This document shows positions 39,508-45,370 of a stretch of DNA of 45,370 nt, piece by piece. The notes beneath the pieces are model-generated. The model searched no databases. It worked only from the letters and a program-made list of their open reading frames with translations, and was not told the origin of the DNA. The position numbers were made by a program, and so were the translations under genes. Source of the DNA: a virus; IMG/VR virus record IMGVR_UViG_3300025276_000060, positions 1 to 45,370 of that record; one strand, 5' to 3'. Numbering within the stretch: position 1 is the first letter of the stretch; every line of letters starts with the position of its first letter.

Positions 39508-39947
39508 TATGATTTACCTCGCCCTGCATCACCGATTTTATTTCTAATTTCACGTAACCAATCGCTACCCGTTTTACACGGCGGTGGCTCAGGGTCATTA
39601 ATATCCCATTGTTTACCACAGTGCGAGCAATGCATCTGATCACTATACTGACGTAACTGTGCTGGTGGGTGAAACCTAGCCTCTGTAATCACTGTTGGGT
39701 CTATTCCTAAATGATGAAACCTATTTTTAAAATCTTCCCATTCGATGTAGTTTATACGGTTAAAACTGTGGTCAATATACACATTAGTGACAGCTCGACC
39801 GTAGAAGTCATCGACACAAGAAATCACAGTTATAAGTTCATCACCGTTGACAAATGAGTTGTGTGATTTACGAACCCATTTAGTATTAGCCTTTATGAAA
39901 ATAACTGCGTGGCGAACACTCTGTGCTATATAAAAACTATTTTTCAT
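39507..39947 (-). CDS. Unrecognised 146-aa protein with zinc pair
   Basis: The protein carries one CSHCGKQWD pair with later PPPC, suggesting a zinc-like site near the C-terminus (about residues 107-124). The first part is beta-rich with many aromatic residues. It overlaps the 155-aa gene and sits 3 nt from the next gene. The function is unknown. Confidence 0.6.
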   Translation of the reverse strand: MKNSFYIAQSVRHAVIFIKANTKWVRKSHNSFVNGDELITVISCVDDFYGRAVTNVYIDHSFNRINYIEWEDFKNRFHHLGIDPTVITEARFHPPAQLRQYSDQMHCSHCGKQWDINDPEPPPCKTGSDWLREIRNKIGDAGRGKS

Positions 39948-39950
39948 AAT

Positions 39951-40862
39951 TTATCCCTTATTAAGGTCATTGTAAGTGATACCGTAAGGCTCGATAACTC
40001 TATCTATAATAGCTACGTCAGTATCGTTGAAAGTGCTAATTGGTGTTTTATGTATTTCATCACCGTTAATGACAACAACGTAGTAACCTTCTTTTCGGGC
40101 CAATCGGTAACGCTGTTTAGTGACAACACCTTTATTAAAACTAACTGTGTTGTCCGACTCTTTATATACGTGGTATTTAATTTTACTTTCTGTTAAGTCA
40201 GGGTATTCACTAAAATCAATCGGTACTGGTAAACCCCATGGTAAACCTTTTATAAAATTCTTTAGTCGTATTACCGATGATAATATTGAAAGGTCACTTT
40301 TATCTAACCTCGACACTTCTAAATTTTTACCACGCACCTTGGTTCTAAATTTTACGCCGTTCTTTTCACTATACGCTTGAATGGCAGACCTTAATTTCAC
40401 AACACTAGTATAAAGTGACGTCGGTATCATTTTAACGTCACCTACATTTATACCGTCTAACATTTCATGCAGTTTATTACTTGATTCTTTCACACTCACA
40501 TAAATCATACCTAGGTAACTCTTGATACTTACACTAATTCCGAGTTGTCTGGCGTGTCGGTATGAGGCGTTCCGAATGCTGGGGAGTTTGAACTCACCCT
40601 TATATACAACATGTTGGTTCTCACCGTGTGCAAGAGCACCTATTAATTGCTCAGCAACAATTTTGGCTGTGACTTGTTTGCTGATAGTAACAACGTTAGT
40701 GCCGTGATGTTCGTTACGTGAAACGTTTATCCAACAACCTTCTTCATAGGCTTCATGATATACCTCATTAATGTCTACAGTGTGGTTTAATAACAGTGAT
40801 TTTTTTGTCCCTGCTATCAAATCGTATAAGTCAATAATTTTGTCTTCAGTTATAAAATTCAT
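39951..40862 (-). CDS. Unrecognised 303-aa first gene of the leftward accessory operon
   Basis: I do not recognise this protein. It is highly basic in the middle (KNGVKFRTKVRGKNLEVSRL), with repeats of short beta strands and charged helices, suggesting a possible DNA- or RNA-binding protein. I chose ATG at 40862 because GAGAG lies 6 nt upstream; another ATG lies directly before it at 40865. It is transcribed from a near-consensus promoter, so it is likely an early, abundantly made product. Confidence 0.6.
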   Translation of the reverse strand: MNFITEDKIIDLYDLIAGTKKSLLLNHTVDINEVYHEAYEEGCWINVSRNEHHGTNVVTISKQVTAKIVAEQLIGALAHGENQHVVYKGEFKLPSIRNASYRHARQLGISVSIKSYLGMIYVSVKESSNKLHEMLDGINVGDVKMIPTSLYTSVVKLRSAIQAYSEKNGVKFRTKVRGKNLEVSRLDKSDLSILSSVIRLKNFIKGLPWGLPVPIDFSEYPDLTESKIKYHVYKESDNTVSFNKGVVTKQRYRLARKEGYYVVVINGDEIHKTPISTFNDTDVAIIDRVIEPYGITYNDLNKG

Positions 40863-40901
40863 CATTCGCTCTCGACGTTTATATGATAATGGTTTCGTGT
40901 A

Positions 40902-41027
40902 GTTTATATAATATAAACAACGACCCCTATATGTCAACCAAGAATATATAAATCGGACGTTATGACAGACGACACTGTTATATATTTACAACACGAAAAG
41001 GGGTGTCGTTGTTTATATAATACAAAC
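40902..41027. repeat. Inverted operator-like pair
   Basis: The 26 nt at 40902-40927 and the 28 nt at 41000-41027 are inverted copies, agreeing at 24 of 26 aligned positions with a 2-nt insertion. Each includes the TTTATAT core. They could bind one regulator at both ends of a promoter region. Confidence 0.75.
40910..40937 (-). promoter_or_regulatory. Strong leftward early promoter
   Basis: On the minus strand TTGACA (40932-40937) and TATATT (40910-40915) are 16 nt apart. The palindrome GTTTATAT-A-ATATAAAC at 40902-40918 covers the -10 box and may be an operator. This is the best match to consensus in the window. Confidence 0.8.
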
Positions 41028-41087
41028 ACCACAAATTGATTATCATAGAGTAGTAGTACTTTTTTTATAACAATCAACAACTTACAA

Positions 41088-41225
41088 CTAGTTTTTTATA
41101 TAGTTACTAATATTAAATTACCTCTCAGTTAAAAATAAGATAATATAATATAAACAATTAAATATAATATTTTTAGTTTCTTGACTGAAAAGTAATTCAA
41201 TATTCCTAACTATATAAAAAACTAG
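41088..41225. repeat. Long inverted repeat, 45-nt arms
   Basis: Arms 41088-41132 and 41181-41225 are complementary. The outer 19 nt (beginning CTAGTTTTTTATATAGTTA) match perfectly and the inner 26 nt match at 20, mostly with G-U-compatible changes. The 48-nt spacer is AT-rich. The 40863-41326 stretch is otherwise non-coding, and lies between divergent operons. A replication origin or a strong regulatory RNA fold is possible. Confidence 0.8.
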
Positions 41226-41259
41226 ATTGGTTGAGGGATACGGACATGGTTAAATTATG

Positions 41260-41287
41260 TTGACGGTAAACGTTGAAGTGCTAAACT
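41260..41287 (+). promoter_or_regulatory. Candidate rightward promoter for the HNH pair
   Basis: TTGACG (41260-41265) and TAAACT (41282-41287) are 16 nt apart, ending about 40 nt before the ATG at 41327. The match is moderate. It is the only clear candidate downstream of the long inverted repeat. Confidence 0.5.
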
Positions 41288-41326
41288 CAGAATCGTTAAT
41301 TAACTAACCTTTATAGAGGAAATATC

Positions 41327-41539
41327 ATGGCAGCTAAAAAACCTGCAACTCCGAAAACACCAGAAACGGTAAAACCAGCAGTACCAGCGACACCAGAAAC
41401 GGTAAAACCAGAAGCGCCAGAAATCGATGAAGCGCCAGTGCCGGCTAAATTGAAAGTGAAGCATAAAAAGTCTGGTAAAACACATGAAGTAAGTAAAGCG
41501 TATTATGAGCGTAATCGCTCGGTGTTAGAACGTATCTAA
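41327..41539 (+). CDS. P/A/K-rich 70-aa protein upstream of the HNH gene
   Basis: The 70-aa protein begins with a Pro/Lys/Thr-rich half containing a direct repeat TPETVKP at about residues 10-16 and 22-28, coded by a 22-nt repeat. It ends with a small domain reading LKVKHKKSGKTHEVSKAYYERN, seen in small phage proteins next to packaging genes. AGAGGAAA precedes the ATG. It overlaps the HNH gene by one nucleotide, suggesting a shared role in packaging or DNA nicking. Confidence 0.65.
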   Translation: MAAKKPATPKTPETVKPAVPATPETVKPEAPEIDEAPVPAKLKVKHKKSGKTHEVSKAYYERNRSVLERI

Positions 41540-41955
41540 TGCCATTACGTCAGTGTACCTTCAACGGTTGCAATACAGCCGTTGAAGTCCCTCATAACTA
41601 CCGCCAATCACCCCGATGTGAAATACATCAACGCCCTAAACCCACTCCTAAGCGTAAATACGACCACCACTACCATAATGGGAAGAACATATACAAATCG
41701 AGCCGCTGGGTTAAGCTCAGAGCCGCTAAGATAGCGTTAAACCCTTTATGTGAACATTGCGAGCGATACGGAATAATCAAACCAGGTAATACGATAGACC
41801 ACATCATTGAAGTCGAAGACGGTGGTGAAGTATGGGAAATGAGCAATCTCGCTACACTCTGCCATTCGTGTCACAACACAAAAACGGGTAAAGAGGCCAC
41901 GAAACGTAGTCGCAAAGAAAATAACAACGGGTTCGGTTCATTATCTGATTTTTAA
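41539..41955 (+). CDS. HNH endonuclease, HK97 gp74-like
   Basis: The 138-aa nuclease shows CEHC (Cys71/Cys74), DH at 87-88, Asn103 within SNLATLCHSC, and Cys108/Cys111 with His112, the HNH-Zn layout. In HK97-type phages this protein stimulates terminase cutting. Here it lies about 3.5 kb before the terminase genes when the genome is read as circular, which is farther than usual. It follows the P/A/K-rich protein and precedes the iteron-containing region. Its target may lie in that region. Confidence 0.85.
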   Translation: MPLRQCTFNGCNTAVEVPHNYRQSPRCEIHQRPKPTPKRKYDHHYHNGKNIYKSSRWVKLRAAKIALNPLCEHCERYGIIKPGNTIDHIIEVEDGGEVWEMSNLATLCHSCHNTKTGKEATKRSRKENNNGFGSLSDF

Positions 41956-41984
41956 TTTTGACGATGCGGATAGGTGTTTCTCGA

Positions 41985-42022
41985 AAATCAAAACAACGCC
42001 TCGGGTAGGCTATTTTTGATTT
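41985..42022. repeat. Branched hairpin just past the HNH gene
   Basis: AAATCAAAA (41985-41993) pairs with TTTTGATTT (42014-42022), and inside GCCT pairs with AGGC around a CGGGT loop. It may end the HNH transcript or stabilise its 3' end. Just around it ACGATGCGGATA (41961-41972) and ACGCTGCGGATA (42025-42036) recur. Confidence 0.55.
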
Positions 42023-42133
42023 CTACGCTGCGGATACCCATTTTTCAAAAGTCGCTACTAATGGGTGTTTTTCGTAAGTCATTGATTTTTATAGGTTTTT
42101 CTAAGTCATTGATTTCATTACGTTTTATTTTAT

Positions 42134-42217
42134 CGTTATAAAACAACAACTTAGCTTTTATCCTTATAAAACAACAATTTAGCTTTTATCCTTATAAAAC
42201 AACAACTTAGCTTTTAT
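42134..42217. repeat. Three tandem 28-bp iteron-like repeats
   Basis: Units 42134-42161, 42162-42189 and 42190-42217 read (C)NTTATAAAACAACAA then TTAGCTTTTAT, differing by one or two bases. Related GTTATAAAA words recur downstream. No gene is present from 41956 to 42580. Such tandem AT-rich repeats next to a regulatory area are typical of replication-origin iterons or a packaging site. Confidence 0.85.
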
Positions 42218-42580
42218 ATATTTAGAATTTTACAGTGATTATTAAACCAGGTTTTTGCTAATCCCTTATAAACCGTGGTCTGTAGCGTGTTTAACTAGGT
42301 TTTACAGTTTAGTGTTTTACTGGTATTAATCACTTAATACGTCAATTGTCCGCTTTACTACCATCCACCGCTAACCGTGAATTTATACCCGTGTTATAAA
42401 ACCTTTCATTTAGTCCTTAATCTTTGAACGTTGTTATAAAATTAATTGCTATACATCTATAAGGAACAAAAAACTGCTAATTAAAATATTTTGCATTTAA
42501 TTATAAAATTTACTTTACAAAGATAAAATTTCGCGTATATTTGAATACATCGGAAGCAAACAACGTTTAAAGGTCGCATT
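42218..42580. other. Non-coding remainder of the iteron region
   Basis: No supported gene is visible. The stretch carries TTTACAGTGATTAT at 42229-42242, which also occurs in the promoter at 38027-38040, and several GTTATAAAA words. It ends with the promoter of the early cassette. Confidence 0.6.
42514..42541 (+). promoter_or_regulatory. Rightward promoter of the small-gene cassette
   Basis: TTTACA (42514-42519) and TATATT (42536-42541) are 16 nt apart, and the first ATG follows at 42581 after a 30-nt leader. TTTACA is the same -35 form used by two leftward operons. Confidence 0.7.
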
Positions 42581-42751
42581 ATGATTAACTCACTAGCAAT
42601 TGAAAAAGTAAGCACTGCAAAAGAAATATTAAACAACAAAGCCGACTGGGCTGGTTATGAATTTAATATTGTAGATGCTCAAAAAATCATTGACGCTGTT
42701 AATAGTGGTGTTAATGAAAATGTAATCTCTTTAATGCCATTGTTTTATTAA
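42581..42751 (+). CDS. 56-aa unrecognised early protein
   Basis: A 56-residue ORF (MINSLAIEKVSTAKEILNNKA...) begins after AAAGG. It is helical with a single Trp and a hydrophobic end. It is the first gene of the rightward cassette. The function is unknown; an anti-host or anti-defence role is plausible from position only. Confidence 0.6.
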   Translation: MINSLAIEKVSTAKEILNNKADWAGYEFNIVDAQKIIDAVNSGVNENVISLMPLFY

Positions 42752-42765
42752 GTCGGGGTTAGAGT

Positions 42766-42930
42766 ATGATTAAATATTTAACCGCCATCGTTATGATTAA
42801 GCACGCTACTACTAAAGACACTATTAACATCACAAATAGTGACCCTATAGAATTGTTAAAAGAGGCTAATAAATATCATAGTAACTGGCAACCAGTAACA
42901 CGCTTACAAAAATGGTTTGGAGCATATTAA
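42766..42930 (+). CDS. 54-aa unrecognised early protein
   Basis: A 54-residue ORF (MIKYLTAIVMIKHATTKDTI...) begins after AGAG. It looks like a short beta strand followed by a helix ending WQPVTRLQKWFGAY. It is followed closely by the next small gene. I do not recognise it. Confidence 0.6.
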   Translation: MIKYLTAIVMIKHATTKDTINITNSDPIELLKEANKYHSNWQPVTRLQKWFGAY

Positions 42931-42932
42931 TT

Positions 42933-43094
42933 ATGACAATCAATAAAATTAAATCAGTGTTACAAAATCATGGTGTACAGACTGTTATGTTCGCCTACGA
43001 CTTATACGCTGTTGATCAGTACACAAACAATTTCAAACTTGTAAAAACTAACAACTGGACTGTTGACGATTTACGTAACTTCCTAAACTACTAA
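42933..43094 (+). CDS. 53-aa unrecognised early protein
   Basis: A 53-residue ORF (MTINKIKSVLQNHGVQTVMFAY...) begins 2 nt after the previous stop. It has two short helices around a Tyr-rich stretch and ends VDDLRNFLNY. It may share the fold of its neighbour, since both are basic/aromatic and end in a short helix. Confidence 0.6.
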   Translation: MTINKIKSVLQNHGVQTVMFAYDLYAVDQYTNNFKLVKTNNWTVDDLRNFLNY

Positions 43095-43120
43095 TTAACT
43101 ATTTAAGAGAGAATAAAATT

Positions 43121-43693
43121 ATGAAAATTACAAACGATATTAAAGCACTAGCAACGGCACTTTTAAATGAATCTAACGCACGCATCAACAATCGCGAATT
43201 ACGTGCAAAAATGGCTGATTCTATATGTGCCGTATTCAATGACACTTTAGAGGGTCAAACAGTGGACGGTCATTTTAAGAACCGCGTACAGAAAGCATTA
43301 CGTGAACACGACGGTTTAAACTGGATTTGTACTGTCAACCATGATTCTATTTGTGTTCATCTAACGGTAGACGTTGACGGTGTTAATGAGGACTTACAAT
43401 TTAATACGTATGGACAAGAAAATGTGTTTAAAATAGTTAGTTTTACAGAATTGAACAAAGTAGTTTTAAACGCTCGTTCTAGACAGTTACAAGAGGTATC
43501 AAGACGTAACAAGCGCGAATTAACACGTGATGTTAATCGCATTAAAAAGGCACTACAAAAATTAGTAGATGAGGTTGATAACTTTAAACAGTCATACCCT
43601 GAATTGGAACATGAATTACACGCTGGAAATTTTCACAAAAACAGTGATGGTGACTCGGTTTACATGACCAGCTTTTTTAAGGATAACGGCTAA
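43121..43693 (+). CDS. 190-aa unrecognised early protein with coiled coil
   Basis: I do not recognise this protein. It has a beta segment in the middle (CTVNHDSICVHLTVDVDG) and a basic helical region near residues 120-150 (SRRNKRELTRDVNRIKKAL), suggesting a coiled-coil or nucleic-acid-binding part. It follows a clear AGAGAGAAT leader. It is the largest gene of the early cassette. It overlaps the next gene by one nucleotide. Confidence 0.65.
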   Translation: MKITNDIKALATALLNESNARINNRELRAKMADSICAVFNDTLEGQTVDGHFKNRVQKALREHDGLNWICTVNHDSICVHLTVDVDGVNEDLQFNTYGQENVFKIVSFTELNKVVLNARSRQLQEVSRRNKRELTRDVNRIKKALQKLVDEVDNFKQSYPELEHELHAGNFHKNSDGDSVYMTSFFKDNG

Positions 43694-44007
43694 TGCTTAA
43701 ATCAATTAATGTAATTATGGATAACCCGCGTTTTAATTATTCTACCAGTGTAAATTTTTGGTCGAGTGAATCAGATTTAAAAGATTATTTCGTTGGCTCG
43801 AGCTTTTTTATGGGTACGTGTGAGTCACAAGAAAATGACCCATTTTATAATCCTAAATGTGTAGGTATTGAAATTAAACCTGTCAACGTACTAGTTACAA
43901 GCGGTGCGTTTACATTAGAAGAAGGTGAACTAAAAGCTGGTTTGAATAAAAACACTTTTCACGTTAACGGCTGTTTAGTAACTGCTAATCAAATTGAGGT
44001 AATTTAA
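43693..44007 (+). CDS. 104-aa unrecognised early protein
   Basis: I do not recognise this protein. It has alternating hydrophobic residues (LVTSGAFTLEEGEL) suggesting a beta fold, with a repeated Ser/Asn content. It starts in a TAATG junction with the 190-aa gene and ends 1 nt before the next gene, so the three are one translation unit. Confidence 0.6.
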   Translation: MLKSINVIMDNPRFNYSTSVNFWSSESDLKDYFVGSSFFMGTCESQENDPFYNPKCVGIEIKPVNVLVTSGAFTLEEGELKAGLNKNTFHVNGCLVTANQIEVI

Positions 44008-44008
44008 G

Positions 44009-44350
44009 ATGATCCCATTCACTAAAAACGCCCAGCATCTTGAAATCGGTGCTCGTTCGCAGGAACACATAACAGCGATTAACGTTAACGCTAAACGTTT
44101 TACTTGTATAAAGGGTATTATGTATAACGCAGTGCGCGTATGCATCACTGTAGACGGTTTAAACGGTACGCGCTTTATAAACGTTTACTTACCTTTTGAA
44201 CGCTCAGAGCATCACATTAGACGCGTGTATAATTACATGTATGAAAATTTTAGAATGACTAAATGCCAGATAGTAGCAGTGTTAAAAAGTGACAATTTAG
44301 TTATCCGTTGCCTTAAGCGTGATGTAATAAAATTTGGAGCAGTGAAATAA
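44009..44350 (+). CDS. 113-aa unrecognised basic early protein
   Basis: I do not recognise this protein. It is basic, with KRFTCIKG, RRVYNYMYENFRMT and CLKRD segments and a beta-rich body, so it may bind nucleic acid. It overlaps the next gene (TAATG at 44348-44352). It is part of the rightward cassette. Confidence 0.6.
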   Translation: MIPFTKNAQHLEIGARSQEHITAINVNAKRFTCIKGIMYNAVRVCITVDGLNGTRFINVYLPFERSEHHIRRVYNYMYENFRMTKCQIVAVLKSDNLVIRCLKRDVIKFGAVK

Positions 44351-44517
44351 TGAACATGACAACACAAGAATTTAAAATCTGGTTAGTTACTAACGGGTAT
44401 ACACAAAAATCATTGTGTGAAGTGTTAGGACTGACTGAGGCCACAATAACAACATACAACAGAAACGGTCGCTATCCTGTTGTATTCCAGTATGCTTTAA
44501 GAGGATTGATGTTATGA
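44350..44517 (+). CDS. 55-aa small HTH (Cro-like) protein
   Basis: A 55-residue ORF reads EFKIWLVTNGYTQKSLCEVL, GLTEATITTYNRNGRYPVV. Helix-turn-helix spacing, with Leu-Gly-Leu-Thr between the helices, fits a Cro/XRE-like regulator. It overlaps both neighbours. It could regulate the early promoters carrying TTTACA sites. There is no CI partner. Confidence 0.68.
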   Translation: MNMTTQEFKIWLVTNGYTQKSLCEVLGLTEATITTYNRNGRYPVVFQYALRGLML

Positions 44518-44738
44518 ATAAAGCAATAACTAAACTTCAATTTAAAACTTCAGTTTTAGAAAATGGCAACACTTTGTGTTTTTACCCTGAAAATTCAGAG
44601 GTAACTATATTGCCTAATGGTGATTACTTTTGTAGTGTAAATCACAGACTTTGTTTTGAACGCCCTAGTCATTCATATGTACTTAAAATAATGAAACCTA
44701 CAGGTAGAAATATCACTATCGAAAAGTTTTATAATTAA
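44514..44738 (+). CDS. 74-aa unrecognised early protein
   Basis: I do not recognise this protein. It is beta-rich with LCFYPEN, GDYFCSVNHRLCF and a basic ending (KIMKPTGRNITIEK). It starts in an ATGA overlap with the HTH gene. Confidence 0.6.
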   Translation: MNKAITKLQFKTSVLENGNTLCFYPENSEVTILPNGDYFCSVNHRLCFERPSHSYVLKIMKPTGRNITIEKFYN

Positions 44739-44776
44739 CGAGTCAACAGTCATTACACTGAAGGATTAAAACAACC

Positions 44777-45001
44777 ATGAATATAATTAGAAAAACCGTA
44801 AATATAGAAACTTTAAAAAGTGGTGATACTGTCGAAATTGATAACGATTTAATAACCGTTTCTGACTCATATAGAGGTGTGAAGATATATCATTGTAGAA
44901 GTACAGATAAATATTGGACTAACCTATTTAATTTTGACATTTTCAATGCCAACACTCTACAGGGTATTAAATGTAAAATATCTAGGTTTTTAAATACATA
45001 A
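44777..45001 (+). CDS. 74-aa unrecognised early protein
   Basis: I do not recognise this protein. It is beta-rich (TVEIDNDLITVSDSYRG) with a basic Cys/Lys end. It follows an AAGGA ribosome site and is the last gene of the cassette, 25 nt before the terminator. Confidence 0.6.
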   Translation: MNIIRKTVNIETLKSGDTVEIDNDLITVSDSYRGVKIYHCRSTDKYWTNLFNFDIFNANTLQGIKCKISRFLNT

Positions 45002-45025
45002 AACAGACAACCACCAACCCAACCG

Positions 45026-45050
45026 AGCCGCTTTAATTAGCGGCTTTTTT
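45026..45050 (+). terminator. Intrinsic terminator of the small-gene cassette
   Basis: AGCCGCT (45026-45032) pairs with AGCGGCT (45039-45045) around TTAATT, followed by six T at 45045-45050. It closes the rightward early operon. Confidence 0.9.
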
Positions 45051-45068
45051 ATGTCTGCGTTTTACCAG

Positions 45069-45370
45069 GTTTTACCCATATTTAAAATTGGCCTTTAGCA
45101 ACACTGGTTCGAATCACCCGCCAAGTATCCACAGTATCCACAGTATCACCCTCAATTCTAATACAATCAATAACTTAACTATTCTAATGACACCAACGTC
45201 AACGCTATGACGAACACTATCGTTCATTCTCATAACTCCATGAATATGAGCGTTAAATCGTTTTACCCATATTTAAAATTGGCCTTTAGCAACACTGGTT
45301 CGAATCACCCGCCAAGTATCCACAGTATCCACAGTATCACCCTCAATTCTAATACAATCAATAACTTAAC
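45069..45370. repeat. 111-bp direct repeat, period 191, reaching the window end
   Basis: 45069-45179 and 45260-45370 are identical over 111 bp, and the second copy ends exactly at the window end. The 80-nt spacer (45180-45259) is unique. Inside, AGTATCCAC repeats two to three times. There is no ORF. The pattern suggests a tandem array cut at the end by assembly, or the edge of a terminal/packaging feature. The repeat is not present at the window start. Confidence 0.9.

Noticed and set aside
42134-42217. CRISPR array
   Set aside because: The three 28-bp units are directly adjacent with no spacers between them, so they fit iterons, not CRISPR repeats.
45095-45130. tRNA-like words GGTTCGAATC and GCCA
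   Set aside because: The T-loop-like piece has no matching T stem or acceptor stem and no cloverleaf can be drawn, so it is not called as a tRNA or attachment site.
1-45370. Direct terminal repeat between the two window ends
   Set aside because: The right-end 111-bp repeat is not present at the left end; the sequence start and end do not match.
1-45370. Temperate lifestyle genes
   Set aside because: No integrase, excisionase, partition protein or CI-like repressor is visible on either strand; the small HTH proteins alone are not evidence of lysogeny.

Overview
The window looks like a nearly complete genome (about 45 kb) of a lytic, tailed, long-tailed (siphovirus-type) bacteriophage. Evidence: an HK97-type head module (P27-like small terminase, large terminase, portal, U35 prohead protease, major capsid protein with a built-in scaffold), a long-tail module (major tail protein, frameshifted tail chaperones, 859-aa tape measure, NlpC-type tail-tip peptidase, J-like hub, SGNH-bearing fibre), a self-contained replication set and a lysis set. 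I see no integrase, excisionase or CI-type repressor. The AT-rich composition, the purine-rich ribosome sites and the protein families suggest a gammaproteobacterial, perhaps marine, host; this is an inference and the genus cannot be read from the sequence.

Layout. 1-20.6 kb, plus strand: packaging, head, connectors, tail and receptor-binding/esterase genes, mostly with ATGA-type overlaps. A GIY-YIG homing endonuclease sits between the terminase genes behind a hairpin that covers its own ribosome site. The tail chaperone pair is joined by a -1 slippery site. The tape measure carries a perfect 66-bp tandem duplication. 20.6-31.2 kb, minus strand: family B DNA polymerase, PrimPol/SF3 helicase, VRR-NUC nuclease, DUF2815 ssDNA-binding protein, DUF2800 Cas4-like nuclease and small partners. 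31.2-31.4 kb is a divergent promoter region. 31.4-34.0 kb, plus strand: SF2 helicase and a lysozyme/transglycosylase-like endolysin. 34.0-34.7 kb, minus strand: an intact CheY-like response regulator and a membrane/coiled-coil protein. 34.8-35.2 kb, plus strand: a holin candidate.

35.2-40.9 kb, minus strand: two nucleotide pyrophosphohydrolases, a DNA methyltransferase with a PapB-like HTH partner, and many unrecognised genes, led by a near-consensus promoter. 40.9-41.3 kb is an AT-rich divergent control region with large inverted repeats. 41.3-42.0 kb, plus strand: a P/A/K-rich protein and an HNH endonuclease. 42.0-42.6 kb is non-coding with three 28-bp iteron-like repeats. 42.6-45.0 kb, plus strand: a cassette of small unknown proteins, probably early functions, closed by a terminator. 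The right end runs into a 111-bp direct repeat with a 191-bp period.

How it works together (inference): promoters with TTTACA or TTGACA -35 boxes drive the divergent early and replication operons. The PrimPol-helicase, polymerase B, ssDNA-binding protein and nucleases replicate DNA. The terminase, probably helped by the HNH enzyme, packages it into HK97-fold heads. Holin and endolysin release progeny. The most unexpected gene is the stand-alone response regulator beside the lysis genes.
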